The notes beneath the pieces are model-generated. The model searched no databases. It saw only the letters and a list, made by a program, of their open reading frames with translations, and had not been told where the DNA came from. 64,000 bases of DNA from Larimichthys crocea (taxonomy: Eukaryota > Chordata > Actinopteri > Sciaenidae), in contig NC_040028.1 of NCBI RefSeq assembly GCF_000972845.2, positions 20,612,210 to 20,676,209 of the forward strand, given 5' to 3'. Every line of letters begins with the position of its first letter. The stretch's first letter is position 1. Shown in pieces: positions 1 to 12,713 of the stretch. The position numbers and the translations under genes were made by a program.

Positions 1-1484
1 TCATGTTTCAAGCACTGGGTGATGTTTCCATTGCTGTTGCTGTGATCATCACATAGCTGACTGACTCGTACTGTTCCATCAGTGGAGGATCATCGTGGGT
101 CATTGTTCATTCTTTCCTTCTGTCTTCTGTGTGGGCGAGCAGGGGGAGCTACACACAGGGCAGTGGGTTACTCAGTCTGCATATCTGGACACAGTGTGCA
201 CACTGCTCTCCAGAATAATACAACATAACAACGAGTGTAACGCTAGTAATCAACAATAGAACTGCTTCAGCTTGGAGTCAGAACATCTTACAGATCAGAA
301 CCATCTCACTGTATGAATACATGTAGCTGCTGACGCTCATGACTGCAGATGACTGTCGTGTTGTTTTGTGTGTATATGAGCTCCGTGTTCACTGAGTGAT
401 CTGAGCTGAGATTGTGGCTCTAACTTTAAAACCTTCAGTATCTTCACAGATTATTCCAGCATGGCTGCACTGATGAAGGCTCCTCGTACTGTCTGCTGAC
501 TCCGGCTCTCTGGTCTCCTCACTGTGCTGCTCAGACCATCAGCTGTTGTAACATTGTAAAAACAGATTGTGTGTGCTGATGCTGTTCATTAGCTGAAAGC
601 GTAAACTGCCTCTTGTGTCGGTGCTTTCTAGTATTGTTTCTTTCTTGTGTAGTTGAATCATTACAGCTCTTGTTGCAGTGCGAGCAGCTGACTCTGTACT
701 ATTGTCAGCACAAACAGTGGATCCTATTATGCTGAAGATATGAATTATTCCTGACTGTGGAAAATAAAGAATGCGGAGCATGGGCTGATGTTTGGGAACA
801 GCTGCTTTTATTTTGGATATCGCTGCAGGGCGCGGCGTCTGTCGATGTCCTGGATGATTGTTTCTCATCATCAGGTATAAAAATCCTTCAGAGCTGACGA
901 TTATTTGACTTTACACATTCATTACATTCATTACACATTACACATACACACTAGACACATTCTTCAGTTTTACTAATTCAGGTTCAGTTCCATTTAGTGC
1001 AGCAGAGACTTTCCAACATGCAGCAGCACCCTGACCCTGTCTGACCGGAATGGAACGGAACCACAATCAGTATCACACACTTCATTGATCCCGAGGGAAA
1101 TTTGAGCATCCATTAAACATACATTTAAATTAAAATCTGTGCTAAAATATTGAAGATTTGCAGAGAAATTAAATATAAAACTGTGTTAGGAAGTTACCTG
1201 TGCTAACATCTAAACAAATAGAAAACTATATCATTGTTTTATACAAATATGAAGTAGAACTACAAATAGTGATAGAGAACTATGTGTAATTAAATGAGGC
1301 TGTAGGCGGAGCATGCAGCAGAGGTCGTGCAAACAGAGACAGAGTCTGTCCTTTGTCGTCCGTCCTGCATGACTGAGAGCTGCTGGAAGGATGATGTTCT
1401 CAAGTCTGTCGGTGATACATGAAGTGAAGAGTCCTGACAAATATAGTATGTACCAAGCAGGTCCCTCAGATCCTCGGCATCTGG
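1..1484. other. Noncoding DNA, no gene recognised
   Basis: Mixed-composition sequence. The short ORFs have no recognisable domains. Near 1080-1100 CATTGATCCCGAGGGAAATT resembles a common LINE-tail word of fish genomes, but is too short to call. Confidence 0.5.
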
Positions 1485-1950
1485 ACTCCTAGTTGTCCCC
1501 AGAACCTCCACAAAGAAGTTTGGTGAGGCGGCTTTTAGCTACTGCGGCCTCCATCTGTGGAACAGCCTGTCTATGGATCTGAGGGAAAAACAAGTGAAGA
1601 CATCCCTCTTTAGCCGGGCTGTTACCTACGCTGCCATTCACTGCTGAGTTTGTATGTCCTGATCACTTACTTTTATCTCTGGTGCTTATTCACTGCACAG
1701 GTCTGATCTACTTTCACTGCAACTGTTCTTAAATTCTGCTTTGTACCTATAGGTCTGAATGTTTCTTATTATTTGTTTCATTGTTGTAGTTTGATGCTTT
1801 TTACTTTTTCTTCTGATCTCTAGTTTTTCATGCAGCTGCTCTCTCTAACCTTAAGAACTGTTTTTGTCTATTTCTGTGCTCTGTGAAGCACTTTGGGCAA
1901 CAGCTCTGTATGAAAGGTGCTATATAAATAAATGAAGTTGAAGTTGAAAT
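1485..1950 (+). mobile_element. L2-like LINE, 3' end fragment
   Basis: An open stretch at about 1529-1648 encodes a reverse-transcriptase C-terminus of the form FGEAAFSYCGLHLWNSL, then SLFSRA and a stop, like the AFSVAAPRLWNSLP region of fish L2-type LINEs. It is followed by a 3' UTR ending in GTGAAGCACTTTGGG, then AAAGGTGCTATATAAATAAA and short GAAGTT tail repeats (to 1950). This tail is typical of L2-type retrotransposons. The element is heavily 5'-truncated and inactive. Confidence 0.75.
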
Positions 1951-2245
1951 GTTTCAGAGGTTTGAGGACTCTGCGGTGGCTGATGACAAAGATGAGGATG
2001 ACGGAGACGTCCTGATCTGGTCTCTGCAGAGTCTTCTCAGTTTGTCTCATGTTGAACTGAAATGCTGATCACAGATCAGCTGGTGACATCATGCATCACT
2101 GTGATGATGATGCTGGCTGTCCACGTGCTGCACAGTCAGGTATTTGGTGACATCTAGTGGCCGTCACACACAAACACACACACACACACACACACGAGTT
2201 GTGTCAGTGCAGCAGCACATGTACACTCACTCCATGGCTCTGCTG
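1951..2245. other. Noncoding spacer with (CA)n
   Basis: Contains a (CA)n tract at about 2169-2194. Nothing else is recognised. Confidence 0.5.
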
Positions 2246-2375
2246 GTGTAGATTCAGGTAATTTGGCAGCTAATTAATTGCTTTGATTAGCTGTAATTGG
2301 AGTACCGTTAAAGCAGGAGTTTACCCTGCAGAACTAATTAACAGAAGGTGACAATTAGCCCTCAGTGTTTTGTCT
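2246..2375. promoter_or_regulatory. Candidate enhancer: dense homeodomain and TCF words
   Basis: Within 90 bp are TAATTAATTG (2271-2280), CTTTGATTAG (2281-2290, a TCF/LEF-type CTTTGAT joined to ATTA), GTAATTGG (2293-2300), CTAATTAAC (2334-2342) and ACAATTAG (2351-2358). There is no simple repeat. The look is that of a homeodomain-rich conserved noncoding element. The CTTTGATTA word recurs in tandem at 42213 and 42251. Confidence 0.4.
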
Positions 2376-3699
2376 ACTGTTTATTAATTGATGAAGCTTC
2401 AGCAGATTGACTTGTTGTTACTTGACTGAATGGCTTTCTGAGTGTGTTTGCTGATTGCTGAGTGACTGAGCTGATGAAGAGTGAACGTGTGACCTCTCCA
2501 CTCGTGTCAGAGGTTACAGCAGCAGTAACAGAAGCACTGAGCGGCTTCCTCTCTCTGAGCAAATATAATAGGTGTGTTTGTTATGTTCTGCCGGTGCTGG
2601 TGTGCGTCACATGCCTTCTCTCTCCATGCCCAGTCCGGGTGCCAAGAGAGGGGCTTAAACCTGCGTCTGGAGATGGGAGCTGTGGAGATCCCAGGGAGCG
2701 GATGCTTGGCACCGTGAAATAGGATTTTGGGGAGGACCGAAGCAATGAAGCGAGAGGGAGAAGAGTCACTGCCAAGTCCTCTCTGTGGATTCGATGCCCC
2801 CCTCCTCACCCCTTCAACATATGCAGCTTGTGCACGCACACACATGTGCATTGGAAAAGAGAGAGAGAGAAGCAATGCAAAGAGGGGAGTATAATAAGAA
2901 GAAGAAGCGGGTTTGGAGCAATAACACAGTGCAGTCAGAGAGACGGTGACCTGAACATGTGTTCCTCACCGTAACCAACTCATACAACTCACTAATCCTG
3001 CCAGCGCCTCCACCAGGTGCCTGCTGCATGTGTGCATGTGGATTCCTGCATGTCGCATCCTGGAAGTGACAGCAGAGAGAAACAGGAGGGAGGAGCTGGA
3101 GGTGGGAGCTCCTCACATGGCTGTCAAGGGGGGTGATTGATTTTCCGCCCCCTGTTATCGAGGCCAGCAGCCACGAGGACCCCTAATATCCCCCCCCACC
3201 CTGTCTGACACACAAACACTATCAGCAGCTCAATACCCAGAAAATAGGCCTATCAAGTATCATCTGTCTCTCTCTCTCTGCCTCTCTGTCTCTCTCTCAC
3301 GTGGTCATAACAAATATCTAATCAGCATAGTTGGCTCCGGCCTGCGTGGAGCAGAGGGAGCCGAAGAAAAAGGGAAAACACAAGTTGGCTCGGTTCATCT
3401 GTGGCTGACGGCGTACAAGAACAGAAATCAGCACAGATGATTGAGGAGCTGAGATGTTCAAGTGGACGCTCCCTCACATCTCCTCCGTTCATCTCGGACT
3501 GTGCCGAGTTCTGATCCGAGGAAAGCTTCGAGCTGCAAAGTTGCTAAACGCTGTAAACGCTCAAACACACACACAGTGAAGAAACATTTGAAGCCAACAC
3601 AGTGGAACAACACCCTGCGTCGCTCTATCCTCACACTCACTTCTTGCCTCTTGTTCGGTGCCATTTCAACCCAATCTTGAATGATTTCTTCTTCTCTTT
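2376..3699. other. Noncoding DNA, no gene recognised
   Basis: Moderately GC-rich with GA- and CT-rich tracts (2859-2873, 3268-3299). Overlapping short ORFs on both strands have no recognisable motifs. Confidence 0.5.
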
Positions 3700-3995
3700 T
3701 TTTTTAAGTTTCCATAAAGGACTTGTGCAATTTTGCCATTACTCATATTATTGCTGGTGGCTGCAAACCGAGTCTTGGCTCCATTCCTCCGGGGTAATTG
3801 GAAACTGCAGGTGTGAGAGGGCCACATTAGCATACACAAGCCTTGCACAGCATACTGCTTCAGCCCTAATGGCAGCACGAAAAATACATCTATCACGCTA
3901 ATGCCAAAGAGATGGATGTGTACTGTAGTTACACCACTGAGACCAGTCATAAAAATGTGATATCCTGCGGCGTTGGCGAGCTTGTGCACTTATTT
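3700..3995. promoter_or_regulatory. Candidate regulatory element
   Basis: Repeat-free block with GGTAATTGG (about 3794-3802), CATTAGCATACA (octamer-like, near 3825), CCCTAATGGCA and CGCTAATGCCAAAG. Homeodomain and POU-like words are dense. No ORF of interest. Conservation is untested. Confidence 0.3.
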
Positions 3996-4248
3996 TTTTT
4001 AAAAATAGTGTTTGTACCTGAGACAGAGAGAGGAGAGGCCAGCGAGGCAGAGTGACACTGAGCGTCTGACACTGTCTGTTAATACAAAGGACACGCATGC
4101 ACACGTCATATTTCTTTAAGTCAGAGCAGATATTTTATGGATTTTATGGATTCGGTCGACTGCTGCAGGTTTCAACCAGTGAGACAGAAACATCAAGTTC
4201 TGAGACGTCACGACGTCAAACTGTCTCTGCTCAGCTTCTGTACTGCAG

Positions 4249-4446
4249 TTTAAAGGTCCAGCGTGTGAAGGAATTAGTGACACCTAGCGGCGAAGTTGCA
4301 GATTGCAACCAAATGAATACTCTCCACACACCTCACCCTCTCAGATTACGCCAGAAATACTCACAGATTCTTATTTCTAAGGTATAAACACTGATGAATA
4401 CTGTGTTACATTCCTGCCAATAGATCTGACACACTGGACCTTTAAA
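4249..4446. mobile_element. MITE with 'TTAAAGGTCCAG' inverted ends (copy 1)
   Basis: The left end TTTAAAGGTCCAGCGTGTGA and right end TCTGACACACTGGACCTTTA are near-perfect inverted repeats. The interior starts with GAATTAGTGACACCTAGCGG and a TTGCAGATTGCAACC block. It is a short non-autonomous DNA transposon family that recurs in the window (nested copy 35127-36183, fragments at 13960, 16915 and 52236). TTAA at both ends suggests a TTAA target site. Confidence 0.75.
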
Positions 4447-6285
4447 TCATCCTGTGTTTACTCACTGTTAATAATTTAAAATATGACCTGAATACACGTG
4501 TGGATGTCTGTCTGAATCCAGACATCACAGAGGATCCTGTTTTACAGGATTCACAGTGTGTGAAATATAATTTGATAGATCGTTGTAGTCTCAATCTGTA
4601 GCTAAACCAATCACAAGGAGACAAACGGGGGGAGATCTCAGCCGGGTTCCTCTCAGCCTGGATCTCGTATCGGCCTCACAATCAGCTGACTGACAGCAGC
4701 TTGCTTTGGTCAGCCCCAAAGATCCGCAGACAAAAAGAAGAACAGACATGTCGAGCAGAAAATGGCTGCTGGTAACAGATATATACAGGATGGACATATA
4801 CGCTGAGATAGATGAAATATCAGCAGAAATACAAAACATAGTTTAGATTACACTCAGAGTTTAACTATTTCCATTCAAGACAAAATAATAAATCTATTTA
4901 TTTCACGTAAAAATGAGATTCACCACACAGTTACCACAGAATACCAACATCTTGAACATTGTCACTACATATCTGTGAATACTTTATGACACAGGAAAAT
5001 CTACAATACCAGAAAAGTTTCTGATAATTAATCCACCTGTGGGAATAAAGGTGGGACTATAGAAGTATCGTAATAATAAGTAATCGAAGGTCTATCTGGA
5101 TTTCAGGCGTCTTTTAAAATAAGGTACACACTTTATTCCCAGGAGGTGAAGTAATGACTCATTTGGACCCCCCAGAGTGTTGCATAGGGTGCACGCTCCT
5201 TCAACGTGTGTTATTACCATATCCGCACACACACACACATGCACACACATCCACACACACACACACACACACATGCACACACATGCACACACACACACAC
5301 ACACATTTTCAGGGTCTCTCTTTGTCCTGTCTGCAGTTTTTCTTGTCTATAGAACAGTCCTGAAACAGCTTGTTAAACAGTGACATCCATTGACTCCCAG
5401 ACCCCCCGCTGAGCTCATCTCACTGCAGTTAAGGCAGCAAACCAGCCATCACTCCACTTCCTCAGAGAGGCTGTAGTTACCTCACAGTGAGAGACTCAGA
5501 CTGCGTCACAGAGCATGCATGTGCAGCGTGGACACACAGAGCCCTGACCTGCATCCCTCTGCATGATCAGCGACGGCTTGACCCGCCTGTTCTCTTGTTA
5601 GTGCAACCATGAAACACAGCAGTCCTGGTATGTTGTCTATACGTGTGTTGGATTCCCAGTGGGGGCTCTGCTGTGTGTAATTACACACACGTCTGCAGCG
5701 ATAACTACCACGCTGCTGCTTTTCTTTATTCTAAGAGGTGCAGCATAAAAATCTGGGCCCCTCGTCCTCGCAGCTCTTCTAAAAATAACCGGTTCAACAA
5801 AGAATCACATCTATAGTGGCTTTATTCTACCACTTCTACCATAGTTTTCATGAGTGTAACTGTCAGACAAAGGTGGGAAGGCGTCTCGCTCTCATCTGGC
5901 TCCTACACTCATAAAAAAAACATAATTCACTATTTTATGTTGTAATAAAAACACAGCCTCATAAGACTTTACAGCAATCACAGTTTATTTGCAGAATTAT
6001 ATACAACATAATCAGATCAGTGTCCATAGAGACTCGTATAATAAAACATTAGAAAGTTAAATATCTGGATTAGATCTCGCTGTCACTGTTATTAAATAAT
6101 AATTCATCCTGAGTTATTAGCTTCATCTGTAACACAATGAACTGATCATGTTCCAGTTATTACTTCATAAATATCAACTGTACAAAACTTTGACAAGAGC
6201 AGAGGTTAAAGCCAATAATGTAACATTTCAAAATAATCTTTTAATAACAGTGTTTGTCCGTGTTGTTCCTCTCACCTGCTGCCGT

Positions 6286-6287
<2 letters not shown>
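4447..6287. other. Noncoding DNA with CA-rich tract
   Basis: Contains an imperfect (CA)n tract at about 5223-5305 with CATGCACACA interruptions. The rest is AT-rich single-copy DNA. The Cys/Val and His/Thr ORFs across the CA tract are not genes. Confidence 0.5.

Positions 6288-6329
<42 letters not shown>
6288..6329 (+). repeat. (GT)n microsatellite
   Basis: About 42 bp of perfect GT repeats. Confidence 0.97.
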
Positions 6330-6330
<1 letters not shown>

Positions 6331-6846
6331 GAGGTGTCAGGAAGCAGCAGCACATAAACAGCAGGTCAGTTACCTGATGATGATGATACAGTGATGATAC
6401 AACGACACCCAGAGCTCTCAGTGTCACGTAAACAAGTTCACATCAGACGATGGACGGAGTTTCAAATATTCACGTCTTTCTGTGTTTAGTACTGAATCAT
6501 GAGATGTTCAGGTACAGTGTGACATAGATGTTCTGCTTTTCACTTCACTACATTTAAAAACAGGCTCTTGTCCAGTTCTCTGACAATCTTTTTTTTTGCT
6601 GTAAACTGAGCGGCTGCAGAACTTTGAAGAACATTCTCATGTTTAATAATCTGATTTTTCCTTTTAAAGGTTCTTTGAAATTCTGATCACCGCTTCTCCT
6701 CAACAGGAGGGTGAACGTGTGCCGTGAAGTCAGACTAAAGGCGTGACGCAGGATTTATTTATAATTTATAGTTTAAATAAAAGGTAAAACCAGGCGAGGA
6801 CATAACGAGGGTTAAGTGCCTCAGTTTTAAATAAAGAACAGCTTTA
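6330..6846. other. Noncoding AT-rich DNA
   Basis: No gene. A patch near 6620-6685 with TTTGAAGAACATTCT and TTAAAGGTTCTTTG resembles the GAACC-ended repeat fragment near 17085. Confidence 0.45.

Positions 6847-6898
<52 letters not shown>
6847..6898 (+). repeat. (AC)n(AT)n compound microsatellite
   Basis: 26 bp of AC followed directly by 26 bp of TA repeats. Confidence 0.97.
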
Positions 6899-7017
6899 CT
6901 CTATTATATATACAAATTATTGCATGGGGTCATGTGTCATCTTTAACTTCAAATGTTAAAATAAGAATTGAGACAGAGCAATAATAATTTATATAAAGTG
7001 ATAAATAACTTCACAGA

Positions 7018-7071
7018 GTTGCTGGTGGTGTAGTTGCTGGTGGTGTAGTTGCTGGTGGTGTAGTTGCTGGT
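7018..7071 (+). repeat. 15-bp tandem repeat, about 3.6 units
   Basis: Unit GTTGCTGGTGGTGTA repeated three times without change, plus a partial fourth unit. Confidence 0.95.
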
Positions 7072-7340
7072 TGCAGCCGCCTCGCCTCACCCTCTGCTTC
7101 CTAACAGCAACATTTTAAAATGAAAGGTCCTCGAGCCTGGAGTGTTTCTGACAGGTCAACATGAACCTTTAATAATTCAGATGATTACATATCGCACCTC
7201 GAATGAACTCACAGATAAAAAATGTTCGTGCTGAAGTCTGAGGAATAAATTGTTCTTCTGTTTTTAAGATGTAGTCAGAGCTGTAGTTTTTATAATAAAT
7301 AGAAACTCAGAGACAAAAGTGTTACAGAATGTAAACAGAC

Positions 7341-7380
<40 letters not shown>

Positions 7381-8115
7381 ACGCACATGTTTTCCTCGCA
7401 GGAGGTCAGGGCTGACTGTGAGGGATTATTATGGGATTAGAGGTGTCTCAGTTACCACGTTGAGATGATAATCACAGTGGCTGTCCTCTGATCTCGACAG
7501 GGATAGGAGCGTCAATCAAACCGGAGACACTCAGACATGAGAGGGAGCACTGCTGTGAGCGCGAACACGTGTGTGTGTGTGTGTGTGTATTCTCCGGATC
7601 AGGCGTTACATGTTGTGTGAACGTTGTGTGTGAATCAGATGTCAGGTGGTGTTTTTTTTCCAGCTCGCCAGCAGATGAGTGAATTTATGTTTTATGGAAA
7701 TAAAATATGGCCTTCACCTCCTCCACCTCCTCCTCCTCCACCTCCTCCTCCTCCCTGCCTCCAGATGGTCCCTGTGGAGAGAGGGTGATTATCTGGCCCA
7801 TCTGAGCCAGGGGAACCTGAGAGTGTTGATGTTGGGTGGGCAGTGCGGTGCCACGCCAAGCCTCCTGTCCCCAGGAGCCTGAACACGATCCCCTTTACCT
7901 GCCCCCTGTCTCTGGTCCTCCCCCTCCCTCCTCCACCACCACCACCTCCACCACCACACCACCGGCTAGACTTACTGCACCTCCACCTCCACCTCCACCT
8001 CCCCCCCTCCTCCTCCCGTCTCTGCCCTGGGATAGACTTTCTTCCACCTGACAAGGCTTGGCCTGGATTACTGGAATACCTGGACAGGTAAGTCTACTGA
8101 GGAAGGTGTCAAGTG

Positions 8116-8119
<4 letters not shown>
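7072..8119. other. Noncoding DNA with (GT)n and C-rich triplet tracts
   Basis: GT tracts at about 7349-7379 and 7571-7588, and CCT/CCA triplet tracts at 7711-7757 and 7920-8012 that produce proline- or glycine-rich false ORFs. A GC-balanced patch at 7840-7900 and 8035-8095 ends in a perfect splice-donor word CAGGTAAGT (8087-8095), but no exon can be supported. Confidence 0.45.
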
Positions 8120-8152
<33 letters not shown>

Positions 8153-8159
8153 ATGTGAA

Positions 8160-8205
<46 letters not shown>
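8120..8205 (+). repeat. (GT)n then (GA)n microsatellites
   Basis: GT repeats at about 8120-8149 and a 44-bp GA tract at 8162-8205, separated by 12 bp. Confidence 0.95.
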
Positions 8206-8208
<3 letters not shown>

Positions 8209-8923
8209 GTTTGTGATGCTTAGCAACCTCTCAGGAGCAGAGCAGCGAGCAGCACATCATGGCTGCAGCTTGGCAGGGCGCTCTGTTCCAAAGTCCTCTT
8301 TAGTAACCCCATGAATAAATGAGCAGGGGTCACCAGCTCCGTTAATAAAGTCTCCCTCGTTTTGATTTTCAATCTTCTCTCTCTCTCTCTCTCTCTCCCT
8401 CCTTCTCTTTTCTCTCTCTCCATCCATTTCTCTCCATCCGCCCGCTAATTAGGCCAGGTCTTGGGTTTCGCTGTCATGTGTGATATGAGTTTATCAGAGC
8501 GGGCCTGTCGAGGAGAGAGAGAGCAGAGCAGACTGAGAGAGGCCGAGCGCGGCACCAACTCACGGATCAGAACCGGACAGAGGAAGACAGGCCTGCTGGA
8601 TGATTGGACGGTTTGAGCGTGAGCACCTCTCGAGCTGCTGAAGGTCATCGTGTCGATTCTCTTTTTGATTTCTGTGTTGAAAAAGTCAAAATTCAGTTTT
8701 TCTTTGACCCTTCTTAGATGAACACAGCGAGCAGACGTCTGATCATCAACTTGAACTTCTCCTTTCTTTCTTCAATTAGTGGATGAAGAGTCACATGAAT
8801 ACACACTTCAGTCTAAGAACTGCCTGAAAATGTTTGAAATGTTTTTTGAGTTGAATATTTTCCTGGAGTGTAAATAATTAAAGCAGTAATAAGATTTTTA
8901 ACAAAGGGATGGAGATGATACCG

Positions 8924-8924
<1 letters not shown>
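8206..8924. other. Noncoding DNA, no gene recognised
   Basis: A CT tract at about 8377-8420 and mixed sequence. No supported feature. Confidence 0.45.

Positions 8925-8974
<50 letters not shown>
8925..8974 (+). repeat. (CA)n microsatellite
   Basis: About 50 bp of perfect CA repeats. Confidence 0.97.
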
Positions 8975-8977
<3 letters not shown>

Positions 8978-9714
8978 GATGTGTGTGTTTTAGTGTTTGT
9001 GCATCAAATATTATAAAATAATTAGATTTCTTCTCTTAACTCTGATTTTAACATTTTGTAATTAAGAAAAATGACAAAGCTCGTCAGATGTGTTTATGTA
9101 ACACACATTTTTAAACACTTTCATCGTGTGTTATTCATAATGTTACATTTCTTGTATCGTCTACTTGCACAGAAACATTTGAACAGATTGGATCTATAGA
9201 ATTTAAACTGAAGGATTTCTTTCTAAACATCAGATATTTTTTTATATATCTGCTTCACATCTTCAGTTTCCTCTGCTGTGTTTAAGCTTCATTCATTCTG
9301 TGTAATAATTTAAAAACAATAATAAGCGTCTTGTGTTGAATTTCTGATGCCTTTGGTTTCTCTCTGTTTGGATGTTGCTCTGCTGCAGCTCCTCTCCGGG
9401 AAACGCTGCAGTGGCTTCAAGAGAGGGCAGTGTAAGCACACACGCAGCTCGCTGCCTTTTCTCTATGTCAGAATCGATCTCTCACACAACAAACAACGAG
9501 AATGTTCACAACACAGCATGCACACACACTGAATCTATTTTCAACTCTTTCAAACAAGTATTTATCAGGAGGGGAAGAAAAAGAAGTATGACTAATATAA
9601 TTTGAGCAGTCGGAGTGGGCAAGCTGGAAGAAATAAAAAAAAAAAAACAGCTGTAATTGCTGCAGCGTGCATCAGACTACATGTAAGAAAATTGCTTCAT
9701 AGTTAATGTATTAT
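8975..9714. other. Noncoding AT-rich DNA
   Basis: Nothing recognised beyond short homopolymers. Several TTTATTCAT/ATTAT words, no long ORF. Confidence 0.4.
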
Positions 9715-9935
9715 TATTTCAGTGATCACGGAGAGGTCGCTCTGCCTGGCCCTGGGTGGCATCATTAACACAGCCTGGAGTAACACGTTTAAATCAGATG
9801 GCATTGTCACAGGTGTGACTGCTGCTGTTCATGCATGTGATTAATGTCCCCGGTTCTGATTAATTTCCGACGTTGGCTGAGAAGCCCTCGCGTTTGTGAT
9901 TAATGAACCTGCAGCCTGATATAATGTAACGCTGC
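9715..9935. promoter_or_regulatory. Candidate enhancer with three GATTAAT words
   Basis: GATTAAT occurs at 9839-9845, 9858-9864 and 9898-9904, with GCATCATTAACAC and AGTTAATG nearby. The block is repeat-free and of mixed composition. This spacing of identical bicoid/paired-class homeodomain words is unusual by chance. Function is inferred only. Confidence 0.38.
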
Positions 9936-9963
9936 TCTGGTACATATTTTGTGTATGTTTGTG

Positions 9964-10000
<37 letters not shown>

Positions 10001-11499
10001 CCAGTACTCCACATCCCACAAATCCCCAGTTCAGTCAGCGGTCACAGCCAAAAGGTCAGACACAAACACAGCGCAGCTGATCTGAGGTCACAGAGGAGCA
10101 TCACACAGAGTGAATGATAGAAGAATTAAAGTGACTTCAGGTGAAACATCGGATGGTGTGAGGAAGTTCAGACAGAAGGGCCAATCAGGTTAAAGCATCG
10201 ACTGGTGTACTTCTATTTCCTGAATGAGGAATCCAAAATATGAAGAGGAATCAGAGTCAGATCACACTGAACCGAACACTCTCGATTTGAAGCTCGATAA
10301 CTTAACCTTAAAGTCGTAGATTTGGTTTTCTTGGATAAGAACCAAGAGAAGAAACTAACAACATAATGATTTATGATTTATTTTAGGATTTATTTGTGTG
10401 GTTTCGACCTGAGTCCTGGTCTGGCCTCACTCTGAGATCAAATCAAGCTGTTTGTTTGTTTGACAGAAGTCTCATCATCTCTCTTTCTCCAGCCTTCCTG
10501 CTACAGTAAGTCTCGGAGACAAAGAGGAGACAGAAACTGGCTCAGCCCTTGTACGTCAGGTTAGTGGCAGGCTGATACATAAATCCACATATACCCGCAC
10601 AGCTCCGGTCCCATGAGTCTAAACTTCTCTCTCTGCCTCGGGGCTGGGAAAGGGCGTGACCGAGATGCTGCAAAAGCAGAGCCGCACACTCGTCCTGTCT
10701 TCACACAGGGAAGAGGTGCAGCGCCTGGTTATACACCGCTGACCTTCTGATGTCTGAGTCAATATTCTTTTTTTTATTCCCCTCTCAGGCTTCGTCCCTC
10801 CACTCCACGCCCCACCTTCCCCATCTCACCCGGTGGTGACAGAGACGGAGGACACAGGGGTCTGTAATTAGCTGGTTGACCCCGGGGTTGGGTTGTGTGA
10901 CCCCGGCAGCCGCGAAGCGCAGATCCAGCCTGATCAGATGAGTAGTTCTGAGGGGGATCAGTGGTTGAAAGACAGCCGCCTCCGTGCCTCGGCCAACCCA
11001 GTCACATTAGAGGGGCACAGTTACAGGAGCCCAGCTGCCGAGCCCAAACACAGCCACAAACACCTGTCTGGGTAGAGTACAAACATACAGACACATGCTT
11101 TTCAACATCCACAGACACCGATGCCTCTGCTAAACACACTACCTGCCACCACTCAAGGAAAGGAGGAGGTGGAGGAGGTGGAGGAGTGGGGGCTGAGGGG
11201 TAACCTGACCCAGGTAGGGGAAGGATAGGGGTGGGAGGGGATGGGAGGGAGGGAGGAGCAGTGCTGGCCCTTGGTCAAGTGCCTTGTATTCCACAAACAG
11301 GCCGCATCCAGTTACACTCTACCTGAGACGCCGAGCCTGAGGAGAGGACTCAAAGAAAAGCACGGACCCTCCCTTTGCTGCGCCGGCTCTGGGCTCATGG
11401 AGATTTCACTCCCATAAAAACACACTCTGATTTCTTCCCTGAGCGTGTATCCTGGGACTGAGTGAAAATCAAGACATGCTCCGTTCTTCTGACGCAGCT
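9936..11499. other. Noncoding DNA, no gene recognised
   Basis: A (GT)n tract at about 9967-9999, a GA-rich patch at 10260-10380, a GC-rich block at 10790-11060 with short ORFs lacking domains, and a (GGA)n-like tract at 11160-11260. Confidence 0.45.
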
Positions 11500-11620
11500 C
11501 AGGTGTAATTATGTTTTCTCTCCCAGCTGCAGAAGTATTAAGAGCAGAGGTACCTCCACGAGCAGGTTGATAATTGGTGAACGTGGCTCGGGCCTGCCTC
11601 ACTACGCTAATTAAAAGCAG
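11500..11620. promoter_or_regulatory. Candidate regulatory element
   Basis: GTGTAATTATG, TTGATAATTGG and CGCTAATTAAAAG homeodomain words within 120 bp of repeat-free sequence, immediately before a GA-rich tract (11624-11671). Conservation is untested. Confidence 0.28.
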
Positions 11621-12707
11621 CGAGATGGGGAGAGAGGGAGAGAGAGAGAGAGAGAGGGAGAGAGAGAGAGTGTCATCCAGGACACGCTGGGAGACGTACA
11701 CCTGAGACGGCCGCAGTCACCGATGCTCCGGGCCACATCAGCATGACCTGAACACCGGCGCCGTTTGAAGTCGTGACAGAGAGAAAGAGAGACAAAAGTG
11801 TCTGGATCTGAAAAGTTGCCCCGAGGGGGGGAATAAAATAAAAGAGAAGATCACATGAAAAGAGAGCGAGGAGATGGAGAGAGAGAGGGGGGGGGGGGGG
11901 GAGGAAGGAAAGGAGGCATGTGGTCTCCTCGTCCTCTCCCTGTGTGAAAGTTGAAGCATCCTCTTTAGGATCCTTCTTCTTCTTTAGTCTCATCATGTTT
12001 ACACAAGCTGTTCCTGCACAGCAGCTCCCTGTCGTCTAACCCTCTGCTGCCTTTCCTCCGTCTTTCCCCTCTCTCTCTCTCTCTCTTTTTCTTTCTTTCT
12101 TTCTTTCTTTGTCTTTTTTCCTCCTTGCTGGTTGGAAATCTGCGAGGCTTGCTCATTGGCGCCAGCCTCTGTTAATCCCCTCCCAAAGCACCTTAGCAAC
12201 GCTCGGAATTTAGAGATGCTAAAAAAAAAACACACGACGACAACAACTGTTCTTAACACTGGGCTCATGTTGGCAAGAGTGGCCACATCTCGAGACGTGT
12301 GTGTGTGTGTGTGTGTGTGTGTTTTCCATAAGTAGTTCAGAACAATCTGGAAGGGTGTGATAACCAAGGATCTCTCAAGAGTGTGTGTGTGTGTGTGTCA
12401 GAATGAATGTGTGTATGTTTATGTGATATAGTTCCTATAACAGCAGCAACCTGGTAATCACTGCATGTAGTCACCTGAGATGCTCATTATCTAGTCCCTG
12501 TACACACACACACAGCTGGACTCACAAGTGTGTCTTTGTGTGAGTGTGTGTGTGTGTGTGTGTGTGCACACCTGAATGAGTCAATGATAGAATATAAATT
12601 ATCACCGTGCAACAACTTCTGTTATTATGTGTCCAACTCTGATGTTAGCCAGATGCCTTGATGGAAAAAAAAAAAAATCAATAAAGCATAGCAATTATGC
12701 TGTTAGT

Positions 12708-12713
<6 letters not shown>
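11621..12713. other. Noncoding DNA rich in GA/CT and GT tracts
   Basis: GA tracts at 11624-11671, a G-run near 11888-11901, CT/CTTT tracts at 12065-12112, GT tracts at 12297-12321, 12381-12398 and 12541-12566. ORFs here are low-complexity. Confidence 0.5.

Noticed and set aside
7840..8095. Possible exon ending at the donor CAGGTAAGT (8087-8095)
   Set aside because: The frame is mostly C-rich triplet repeat. No acceptor, domain or partner exon could be identified.
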